5,748 nt of DNA. Source: Bacillota bacterium (GTDB lineage: Bacteria > Bacillota_A > Clostridia > Acetivibrionales > DUMB01). The DNA is taken from NCBI GenBank assembly GCA_023621975.1, contig JAMOAC010000011.1, positions 1-5,748 of the forward strand. The letters are read 5' to 3'. The notes under the pieces were generated by a model, which worked only from the letters and a program-made list of their open reading frames with translations, was not told the DNA's origin and did no database searches. Made by a program: the position numbers and the translations under genes. Of the stretch, positions 1-4,813 are shown in pieces (the stretch's first letter is position 1; each line of letters opens with the position of its first letter).

Positions 1-161
1 AACAGCAGGTCAGCTTCAGGGATGAAAGCTATTTTGAAGGCCGAACCGCCAATTACATAAGAGTGTTATGCAAGGGAGATAATAATTTGAAGGGACAAAT
101 CATCGGCGCCAGGTTGAAAGAGGCTGTAGATGATTGTGTGCTCGGCGAAATTGAGCCGTAG
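1..161 (+). CDS. mtaB: MtaB-type tRNA t6A37 methylthiotransferase, C-terminal end (partial)
   Basis: This is the last 52 codons of a gene whose start lies left of the window; the frame begins at base 3 and stops with TAG at 159-161. The peptide contains SYFEGRTANYIRV, then a stretch with DNNLKGQIIGARL, and ends CVLGEIEP. This is the pattern of the C-terminal TRAM (RNA-binding) domain of MiaB-like radical SAM methylthiotransferases, and the NYIRV plus GEI wording fits MtaB best. MtaB enzymes add a methylthio group to t6A at position 37 of tRNAs decoding ANN codons, using two Fe-S clusters and SAM. The radical SAM core is outside the window, so MiaB or RimO cannot be formally excluded. No terminator is visible after the stop, so readthrough towards ireB is possible. 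Confidence 0.82.
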   Translation, partial: QQVSFRDESYFEGRTANYIRVLCKGDNNLKGQIIGARLKEAVDDCVLGEIEP

Positions 162-205
162 ATGAAATCATATCCAGAAAAACTATATGTTGCATAAATA
201 AAAAG

Positions 206-236
206 CTTGTATTAATATAATATTACAAGATAATAG
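206..236 (+). promoter_or_regulatory. Promoter-like region with 24-bp palindrome upstream of ireB
   Basis: Bases 206-229 form an imperfect palindrome with arms CTTGTA and TACAAG around an AT-only core; 10 of 12 base pairs match. It overlaps promoter-like hexamers. One reading is TTGTAT (208-213), 17 bp, TAATAG (231-236). Another is a perfect TATAAT at 216-221, which has TTGCAT at 190-195 but a long 20-bp spacer. No T-run follows the right arm, so this is not an intrinsic terminator. A promoter with an overlapping dyad operator for ireB is the simplest inference. The exact start site is undecided. Confidence 0.45.
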
Positions 237-324
237 TAAAATACAAAACATATGGCTAACGCAAAACCTGTAGATATCTTTTTGATAATGTGCTTATCAG
301 GTTGTTACAGTCCGGGGTTTGGAC

Positions 325-331
325 AGGGGAG
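325..331 (+). promoter_or_regulatory. Ribosome-binding site deciding the ireB start
   Basis: AGGGGAG lies 10 bases before the ATG at 342. The more upstream in-frame ATGs at 252 and 288 have no comparable Shine-Dalgarno sequence. This supports the short 86-aa form of IreB. Confidence 0.65.
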
Positions 332-341
332 TGATGATTGT

Positions 342-602
342 ATGGTAGATAATAAAACTATGATGTTCAGGATGGAAAAGGACAGGGCGAATGAAGTTCG
401 TGAAATTCTTTCTCCGGTGTATCAGGCGTTGAAGGAAAAAGGATATAACCCTATTAACCAGATTGTCGGTTATATTTTGTCGGGAGACCCTACATATATA
501 ACAAACCATAACAATGCAAGGAGCATAATTCGCAGGCTTGAAAGAGACGAGCTGCTTGAAGAAGTCATCCGCTTTTATCTGGAACATATGGAAAATGAAT
601 GA
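342..602 (+). CDS. ireB: IreB family regulatory protein (UPF0297/DUF965)
   Basis: An 86-aa cytosolic protein matching the IreB family over its whole length. The diagnostic block [19 protein letters not shown] is followed by a Y-I-x3-N-x-AR segment and an [14 protein letters not shown] tail. In Enterococcus faecalis IreB is a substrate of the PASTA Ser/Thr kinase IreK and modulates cephalosporin tolerance; in most Firmicutes its role is little known. I chose the ATG at 342 because homologues begin only a few residues before the (K/E)T-x-x-F motif and a ribosome site precedes it. The frame stays open back to 252, but that extension has no family counterpart. The Thr6 of the KTMMF segment aligns with one of the two phosphorylated N-terminal threonines I recall for E. 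faecalis IreB; the other position appears to be Asp3. A promoter-like region lies upstream, and no clear terminator follows. Confidence 0.93.
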   Translation: MVDNKTMMFRMEKDRANEVREILSPVYQALKEKGYNPINQIVGYILSGDPTYITNHNNARSIIRRLERDELLEEVIRFYLEHMENE

Positions 603-776
603 TATAATTAAAGCTGATATCTATAGGTGAAGGTGAACGGAAGAAGCTGGCACTGGGATGGAAGGGGATGGCCCTCATGGTTTGAAAGTGGGGGTTGTCC
701 CTTTATTTACGTAGTGTGATTGCTTGCGTTGCCATATTTTTGTATTGCTTTGCTGCATAATAAGGGGTTAGGATAT
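603..776. other. Intergenic gap with a G-rich segment, no recognised gene
   Basis: The first 100 bases or so are clearly G-rich compared with the other gaps. They include two copies of GGGATGG (655-661 and 665-671), a run GTGGGGG near 688, and a weak stem AAA/GGG with CCC/TTT around 686-703. A 30-codon frame from GTG 627 to TGA 719 encodes a Trp-rich peptide (contains SWHWDGRGWPSWF). It has no ribosome site and an in-frame TAG immediately before it, so I do not call it a gene. Closer to the reductase gene the DNA becomes T-rich, with only poor promoter matches (TTGCCA at 729 and CATAAT at 756, 21 bp apart). A decayed repeat or an unstructured leader are both possible. Confidence 0.4.
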
Positions 777-1724
777 ATGAAATATGTGGAATTGGGAAGA
801 ACAGGAATCAAGGTATCCAGGCTGTGCTTCGGTGGGCTGATAATTGGGCCTCTTCAGGTAAATCTGCCTGTAAAGCAGGGAGCGGAGGTAATAAGAAAAG
901 CACTGGAGCTTGGTGTGAATTTTATTGATACTGCAGAATTATACGGTACTTATGCCCATATCAGGGAGGCAATAAAAGGGCTTTCCCAAAAGCCTGTAAT
1001 TTCAACAAAGTGCTATGCATACACCGCCGAAGGTGCGCGGGAAAGCGTTGAAAAAGCAAGAAAAGAAATGGACATAGATGTCATAGACATATTTATGATG
1101 CATGAACAGGAGAGCAGACTGACTCTTAAAGGCCACAGGGAGGCCCTGGAATATTATCTCGATGCCAAGGCAAAGGGAATAATCAGGGCAGTAGGTGTAT
1201 CCACACATAATATTGAGGTGGTGGAAGCATGTGCCGAAATGCCGGAAATTGACGTGATACATCCCCTGGTAAACAAGGCAGGCATAGGCATCGGCGACGG
1301 TACTGTGGAGGAGATGCTTGCAGCAATAAAGAAGGCATATGAAAACGGCAAGGGCATATTTTCAATGAAACCCCTGGGAGGAGGCAACCTCCTTTCGTCA
1401 TACAGAGAATGCATGGACTTTGTGCTCAGTATTCCGTATATCCATTCCATAGCCGTCGGTATGCAGTCTGTTGACGAGGTAATAATGAATGTCAAGGTGT
1501 TCAATGGTGAGGAAGTTCCTGAAGATGTACAAGCTTCCCTTAGGAAAAAGCAACGGAAACTTCACATAGACTACTGGTGTGAAGGATGTGGAAAATGTGT
1601 CAGCAGGTGCAAGCAGGGGGCACTCAGCATTGTTGAAGGAAAGGTCGCGGTAGACCGGAAAAAGTGTGTGCTGTGCGGTTATTGCGGAAGTGTTTGCCCG
1701 CAGTTTGCAATAAAAATAAATTAA
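777..1724 (+). CDS. Aldo/keto reductase with C-terminal 2[4Fe-4S] ferredoxin domain
   Basis: A 315-aa predicted cytosolic oxidoreductase. Residues 1 to about 255 are an aldo/keto reductase TIM barrel beginning YVELGRTGIKVSRLCFGG. The family catalytic tetrad is visible as Asp51 and Tyr56 (DTAELY), Lys78 (STKCY) and His109 (MMHEQ), so NAD(P)H-dependent carbonyl reduction is likely. Residues 268-307 carry two complete cluster motifs, Cys268/271/274/278 and Cys297/300/303/307, each CxxCxxCxxxC, the second followed by Pro as in bacterial ferredoxins. Electron exchange between nicotinamide and a ferredoxin-type carrier is therefore conceivable, but the substrate is unknown. I use ATG 777, preceded by AAGGGG (762-767) and AGGA (770-773), not an open TTG at 720 that lacks a ribosome site and adds 19 non-family residues. 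The gene ends 30 bases before ruvX and probably shares its transcript. Confidence 0.9.
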   Translation: MKYVELGRTGIKVSRLCFGGLIIGPLQVNLPVKQGAEVIRKALELGVNFIDTAELYGTYAHIREAIKGLSQKPVISTKCYAYTAEGARESVEKARKEMDIDVIDIFMMHEQESRLTLKGHREALEYYLDAKAKGIIRAVGVSTHNIEVVEACAEMPEIDVIHPLVNKAGIGIGDGTVEEMLAAIKKAYENGKGIFSMKPLGGGNLLSSYRECMDFVLSIPYIHSIAVGMQSVDEVIMNVKVFNGEEVPEDVQASLRKKQRKLHIDYWCEGCGKCVSRCKQGALSIVEGKVAVDRKKCVLCGYCGSVCPQFAIKIN

Positions 1725-1754
1725 TATTTTTAAATTGCACTTTTGGAGGTAAAA

Positions 1755-2171
1755 ATGCGCGTAATGGGAATAGATTACGGTGACAGCAGAATAGGAATTG
1801 CTGTAAGCGATCCTTTCGGGTGGACAGCTCAGGGAGTGGAGACAATAAACTTCAAAGGTAATGATGAAAAAGCCATAGAAAGAATAGTTCAGCTTATACG
1901 GCAATATGATGTGGAAAGGATTGTTGTCGGTTATCCCAGGAATATGAACGGCACTGTCGGCCCAAGGGCTGAAAAGACAGATGAATTTATAAAACTGCTG
2001 TCTTCAAGGACAGACAAAGATATAATAAGATGGGATGAGAGGCTTACAAGTGTTGCCGCTAACCGGATTATGCATGAAATAGGTACCAGGACCGCCAAAA
2101 AAAAGGCTATAGTCGACCAAATTGCCGCATGCTATATTCTACAGGGATACCTGGACAGTATAAAAAGCTGA
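1755..2171 (+). CDS. ruvX: RuvX/YqgF family putative pre-16S rRNA nuclease (Holliday junction resolvase-like)
   Basis: A 138-aa protein, the usual length for this family. The RNase H-like fold is marked by MGIDYG (Asp7) at the N-terminus with SRIGIAVSDPFGWTAQG after it, then VVGYPRNMNGTVGPRA (57-72), WDERLTS (93-99, Glu95) and VDQIAACYILQGYL (120-133, Asp121). Asp7, Glu95 and Asp121 are the expected metal-binding acidic residues. E. coli YqgF takes part in processing the 5' end of 16S rRNA; Holliday junction cleavage was proposed from structural similarity. The start is ATG 1755, which sits only 4 bases after GGAGGT (1745-1750), a tight spacing. An in-frame TTG at 1743 overlaps that site and is rejected, while ATG 1764 would remove part of the first strand. 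It lies 30 bases after the aldo/keto reductase gene. Confidence 0.95.
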   Translation: MRVMGIDYGDSRIGIAVSDPFGWTAQGVETINFKGNDEKAIERIVQLIRQYDVERIVVGYPRNMNGTVGPRAEKTDEFIKLLSSRTDKDIIRWDERLTSVAANRIMHEIGTRTAKKKAIVDQIAACYILQGYLDSIKS

Positions 2172-2177
2172 GATGTT

Positions 2178-2210
2178 ACATAAATTATTTATGTTTTAAA
2201 AATATTTTTT
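2178..2210 (+). terminator. AT-only hairpin with T-run after ruvX (weak terminator candidate)
   Basis: ACATAAA (2178-2184), loop TTA, and TTTATGT (2188-2194) form a perfect 7-bp stem 7 bases after the ruvX stop. T-rich DNA follows, including a run of seven Ts (2205-2211). The stem has only one G-C pair, so termination is likely weak or absent. The segment may matter more as a repeat, since 2180-2195 recurs exactly at 2801-2816. Confidence 0.3.
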
Positions 2211-2259
2211 TAAAATATCAAAAAAATTTAAACAATTTATAGGAAATTTGCCTGTTTTA

Positions 2260-2268
2260 TGATATAAT
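2260..2268 (+). promoter_or_regulatory. Extended -10 promoter for the DUF1292 gene
   Basis: TGATATAAT is a perfect extended -10 element (TGnTATAAT). No good -35 lies at 16-18 bp, where the DNA reads around TAGGAA, but extended -10 promoters can tolerate that. The start site would fall near 2275, giving a leader of about 80 nt. The leader could form a small hairpin, GTGGA (2289-2293) pairing with TCCAC (2301-2305). Confidence 0.6.
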
Positions 2269-2311
2269 CAAAAAACTCAAATAATAATGTGGATAATACT
2301 TCCACTGAAAT

Positions 2312-2341
2312 CTTATATTAAGAGTAATTTAACAATGTCAA
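2312..2341 (-). promoter_or_regulatory. Antisense promoter-like sequence upstream of the DUF1292 gene
   Basis: Read on the minus strand, bases 2341-2336 give a perfect TTGACA and bases 2317-2312 give TATAAG, separated by 18 bp. This is closer to the sigma-A consensus than the sense promoters in the window. Transcription would start near 2305 and run leftwards, antisense to the DUF1292 leader promoter region and then to ruvX. No minus-strand gene with a ribosome site is visible downstream, so any product would be a noncoding or antisense RNA. The match may be chance in AT-rich DNA. Confidence 0.35.
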
Positions 2342-2357
2342 TAGGAGGTAAATAAAT

Positions 2358-2669
2358 ATGTCAGAAGAAAGAGACGATATCATCGTGCTGGTCGATGAGA
2401 ACGGCGAGGAAATGGAATTTGAGCACCTGGACACAATAGAGATGGACGGAAATGAATATGTGGTGCTAATGCCGCTTGATTCATACTACGAAGAAGATGA
2501 GGAAGACGAAGAAGGGGAAGTAGTAATTTTAAAAATGGAGCGCGGAGAAAACGGTGAAAGCACTTTTGTAAACGTAGAAGATGAAGATGAGCTTGACGCG
2601 GTTTTTGAAGAATTCAGAATGAGAATGGAAGAGGATTACGACTTTTTCGAAGATGAAGAAGACGAATAA
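2358..2669 (+). CDS. DUF1292 family protein (YrzB-like), highly acidic
   Basis: A 103-aa cytosolic protein of unknown function. The N-terminal part, DIIVLVDENGEEMEFEHLDTIEMDGNEYVVLMPL, is the typical DUF1292 core: a short beta-rich module with a D-E-x-G turn and a Y-V-x-L-x-P strand. Then come an acidic insert (about 43-53, nearly all Asp/Glu), a second strand EVVILKMERGENGE, and a helix ending DELDAVFEEFRMRMEEDYDF. The C-terminal eight residues are again almost all acidic. About 45 of 103 residues are Asp or Glu, so the protein is strongly negatively charged. AGGAGG (2343-2348) lies 9 bases before the ATG. In Bacillus and many clostridia this family sits beside ireB and ruvX, as here. Its own promoter and a strong terminator suggest independent expression. 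The family role is not established, and I infer none. Confidence 0.92.
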   Translation: MSEERDDIIVLVDENGEEMEFEHLDTIEMDGNEYVVLMPLDSYYEEDEEDEEGEVVILKMERGENGESTFVNVEDEDELDAVFEEFRMRMEEDYDFFEDEEDE

Positions 2670-2696
2670 GGCGCATTAAGAATCAGCGAGAAAACA

Positions 2697-2727
2697 AAAG
2701 GCTGTCGATTTTACCGGCAGCCTTTTT
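2697..2727 (+). terminator. Intrinsic terminator after the DUF1292 gene
   Basis: AAAGGCTGTCG (2697-2707) pairs with CGGCAGCCTTT (2715-2725) in an 11-bp stem with one G-T wobble and a 7-nt loop, continuing into a TTTTT run at 2723-2727. It begins 28 bases after the DUF1292 stop. It separates that gene from the DUF3048 operon. Confidence 0.93.
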
Positions 2728-2798
2728 AATTTGGAAATTTTGGACATAATGTTGCCAAATTATCGGATATAATAAGAGGATTTTACCGGGATGCCACC

Positions 2799-2860
2799 GA
2801 ATAAATTATTTATGTTGCAGTTTTAAATTGTTTATGTTGCAGTTTATTTTTATATTGCAG
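2799..2860 (+). repeat. Short AT-rich tandem repeat, TTTATGTTGCAG-like units
   Basis: Three successive units end in the same core: TTTATGTTGCAG at 2809-2820, the identical 12-mer at 2831-2842, and TTTATATTGCAG at 2849-2860. Spacings are 22 and 18 bp, about two helical turns. A partial fourth start (TTTATTTG) follows at 2861. The first unit begins with the 16-mer that also occurs at 2180-2195. The array lies 40-100 bases before the DUF3048 start and overlaps a candidate promoter. It could be an operator array, a UP-like element, or simple replication slippage. Confidence 0.6.
2828..2856 (+). promoter_or_regulatory. Candidate promoter for the DUF3048-SDR-FxLYD operon
   Basis: TTGTTT (2828-2833), a 17-bp spacer, and TATATT (2851-2856) give a fair sigma-A match in the correct place after the terminator. 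The start site would lie near 2863, directly on the perfect 12-bp palindrome ATTTGTACAAAT (2864-2875), which could act as an operator. A lone TATAAT at 2768-2773 farther upstream has no suitable -35. Confidence 0.45.
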
Positions 2861-2898
2861 TTTATTTGTACAAATGCTTTTGAAAGGAAGAGAATTAC

Positions 2899-3990
2899 AT
2901 GGTAAGGAGAGCTGTTCTGATTTTACTTGCTTTAGCCTTTGTGATAGTTGCGGTTTCCTGCGGAAAAAATGAGGAAACAGCTGTAAGCAATGATATTCCG
3001 GGTGACGATGAAATTACCAACAGTACCGACTTGCAGGAAGAAGCTCCTGAAAACGCAGATTTGTCCCCGGATGACGGTCAGAAGGAAGAACAACGTGATG
3101 AATCCGAACAATTTGTATTTCCGTCCAAAGGTGTAAGGCCTTATGCCGTTATGATAGATAACCAGGGGGAAAGGTGCCTTCCCCAGGGGGGATTGAGTAA
3201 GGCACAGGTAATATATGAAATTATTGTGGAAGGCGGGCTCACAAGGCTAATGCCTTTATTCTGGGGAGTAAGCCCTGAAATGATCGGACCTGTAAGAAGT
3301 TCAAGGCATTATTTTCTGGATTATGCGTTGGAACATGATGCAATTTATGTCCATTTCGGCTGGAGCATCAGGGCCCTGAACGACCTGAGGAAATTCAAGG
3401 TAAACAATATCGACGGATATACAAATGCGGGAAGCGTATTTTGGGATTTGACCAAGGATCCTTCAAACTGGCAGGATACTTATACTTCCATGGAAAAGCT
3501 GGACAAGTTTACAAAGGACAAGGAGTACAGGACAAATTCAGAAAAGGACCTGGTGTTTGAATATAACCAGGCAATAGCAGTACCGGAAAACGGAAGTAGG
3601 GCTGAAAAAATAAATATAAGGTATTCGTCAGGATATTCTTGTGGTTACGAATATGACAGCCAGGTAAAGAAGTACATGAGGTTCAAGGAAGGGAAGCCGC
3701 AGACGGAACGATTGGACGGTGAGCAGCTTGCGGCCTCCAATATAATAATCCAGTATGTAAAGAATTACACGATAGAAGGTGATGATGCCGGGCGCCAGGA
3801 ACTTGAGACTGTCGGAAGCGGTAAGGGGTACTACATCACAGCGGGCAAGTGCCAGGAGATTAAGTGGTCCAAGTCATCCAGAACAGAGCAAACAAAATAT
3901 ACATACCTTGACGGAAGCACTGTAAAACTCAATCCCGGACAGACCTGGATTCAAATAGTCCCTCTCAGGGCAAAAATAGAGATAGAGTGA
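2899..3990 (+). CDS. DUF3048 domain-containing lipoprotein (YerB family)
   Basis: A 363-aa predicted lipoprotein. Arg3-Arg4 and a hydrophobic core (5-19) lead to AVSC with Cys21, a somewhat relaxed lipobox because Ala replaces the usual Leu or Val at -3. Residues 22-74 are an acidic, low-complexity tether. The DUF3048 N-terminal domain starts near RPYAVMIDN (80-88) and includes AQVIYEIIVEGGLTRLMP and the signature GPVRSSR (130-136) followed by YALEHDAIYVHFGWS. The C-terminal domain has a GKGYYITAGK segment and the terminal LNPGQTWIQIVP signature. The protein should be anchored outside the cytoplasmic membrane; the biochemical role of the family is not established. AGGAAG (2885-2890) lies 8 bases before the ATG. 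The SDR gene starts 16 bases after the stop, so co-transcription is likely. The DNA at 3164-3190 can form a G/C-rich hairpin, explained by the codons for Gln-Gly-Glu-Arg-Cys-Leu-Pro-Gln. Confidence 0.92.
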   Translation: MVRRAVLILLALAFVIVAVSCGKNEETAVSNDIPGDDEITNSTDLQEEAPENADLSPDDGQKEEQRDESEQFVFPSKGVRPYAVMIDNQGERCLPQGGLSKAQVIYEIIVEGGLTRLMPLFWGVSPEMIGPVRSSRHYFLDYALEHDAIYVHFGWSIRALNDLRKFKVNNIDGYTNAGSVFWDLTKDPSNWQDTYTSMEKLDKFTKDKEYRTNSEKDLVFEYNQAIAVPENGSRAEKINIRYSSGYSCGYEYDSQVKKYMRFKEGKPQTERLDGEQLAASNIIIQYVKNYTIEGDDAGRQELETVGSGKGYYITAGKCQEIKWSKSSRTEQTKYTYLDGSTVKLNPGQTWIQIVPLRAKIEIE

Positions 3991-4006
3991 GTTAGGAGGT
4001 TGGGTT

Positions 4007-4783
4007 ATGGGAAGGAGATTTGAAGATAAGGTAGTTGTTGTAACCGGAGGTGGCCAGGGCATAGGCAGAGTGACATGCCAGGCCTTTGCGAAGGAAGGTG
4101 CAAAGGTTGTAATAGCCGAGATAGATGAGGAAGCAGGCATGGAATGTGAAGAGCTGGTCAAATCAGCAGGAGGAGACGCGGTATTCATAAAAACCGATGT
4201 TGCCAAGGAAGAAAGCGTGAAGAATCTTTTTTCACAGGCGGTAAAAAAATATTCAAAAGTGAACATACTAATAAATAATGCAGGTGTTATGTCGGAAGGT
4301 GATTTATTTACAAGAAGTATTGATGAATGGAACAGGGTGATAGCTATAAACCTTACAGGGCCTTACATATGCTCCCGCTATGCCGCAGAAAACATGAGGA
4401 AGGGAAGCGGGGGAGTTATAATAAACATTTCTTCCACCAGGGCGCTTATGTCCGAGAGTGACACGGAACCTTATTCAGCTTCCAAGGGAGGGCTGCTTGC
4501 TCTCACTCACTCGCTGGCCATAAGTCTTGGCAAATACGGTATCAGGGTTAACTGCATTAGCCCCGGGTGGATTGAAGTTTCGCAGCATAAGAAAAGCAGC
4601 ATGAGAAAGGAACCCGTTCTTACGGAGAGAGATCATAAGCAGCATCCGGCAGGGAGGGTTGGAAAAGCAGAAGACATTGCAGCTGCATGTTTGTTCCTGG
4701 CGTCGGAAGAAGCAGGGTTCATAACGGGGGCTAATCTTGTAGTAGACGGAGGCATGACGGTTAAAATGATTTATGAGGAATAA
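4007..4783 (+). CDS. Classical short-chain dehydrogenase/reductase (SDR)
   Basis: A 258-aa cytosolic oxidoreductase of normal SDR length. It shows TGGGQGIG (13-20) for the Rossmann nucleotide site, NNAG (90-93), Asn115, Ser142-Ser143, and the catalytic pair Tyr156 and Lys160 in YSASK. The PG motif (SPGWIEV) follows, and the C-terminal GANLVVDGG is typical of classical SDRs. An acidic residue at the end of beta-2 (Glu38 in VVIAEID) favours NAD(H) over NADP(H). Automatic annotation would probably say glucose 1-dehydrogenase or 3-oxoacyl-ACP reductase; the sequence alone does not fix a substrate. AGGAGGT (3994-4000) lies 6 bases before the ATG. It is the only predicted soluble enzyme in this operon, 16 bases after the DUF3048 gene and 30 bases before the FxLYD gene. 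All catalytic residues are intact. Confidence 0.94.
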   Translation: MGRRFEDKVVVVTGGGQGIGRVTCQAFAKEGAKVVIAEIDEEAGMECEELVKSAGGDAVFIKTDVAKEESVKNLFSQAVKKYSKVNILINNAGVMSEGDLFTRSIDEWNRVIAINLTGPYICSRYAAENMRKGSGGVIINISSTRALMSESDTEPYSASKGGLLALTHSLAISLGKYGIRVNCISPGWIEVSQHKKSSMRKEPVLTERDHKQHPAGRVGKAEDIAAACLFLASEEAGFITGANLVVDGGMTVKMIYEE

Positions 4784-4801
4784 TGCATATGAAGTATGAA
4801 C

Positions 4802-4807
4802 GGAGGG
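4802..4807 (+). promoter_or_regulatory. Ribosome-binding site deciding the FxLYD gene start (TTG)
   Basis: GGAGGG ends 6 bases before TTG 4814 but directly abuts ATG 4808 and lies inside the frame opened by ATG 4796. Only TTG 4814 has a normal spacing, so it is preferred as the start. Confidence 0.6.
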
Positions 4808-4813
4808 ATGGAT

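Noticed and set aside
252..341. N-terminal extension of IreB starting at ATG 252, with LSGC resembling a lipobox
   Set aside because: IreB is a cytosolic family starting near the 342 ATG; the extension has no ribosome site, and the hydrophobic stretch is too short for a real signal peptide.
162..341. Riboswitch or T-box leader in the gap before ireB
   Set aside because: The AT-only dyad and promoter hexamers explain the visible structure; no conserved riboswitch or T-box motif, specifier stem or terminator was found.
720..776. TTG 720 as the start of the aldo/keto reductase
   Set aside because: There is no Shine-Dalgarno before it; ATG 777 has one and matches the usual family start (KYVELGRTG).
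1002..1904. Several minus-strand open frames of 72-168 codons opposite the reductase and ruvX
   Set aside because: They lie antisense to clear genes, lack ribosome sites and family motifs, and are Cys/His/Pro-rich shadow translations.
2735..2773. TTTGG/CCAAA inverted repeat followed by TATAAT, as a second promoter with operator
   Set aside because: No -35 lies at acceptable spacing, and only about 7 of 10 dyad positions match; too weak to call.
2707..2789. GATTTTACCGG repeated at 2707-2717 and 2779-2789
   Set aside because: An 11-bp match, one copy of which is part of the terminator stem-loop; most likely chance.
3164..3190. Strong G/C hairpin inside the DUF3048 gene
   Set aside because: It lies mid-gene with no T-run after it and is explained by conserved protein sequence; no evidence for a terminator or attenuator.
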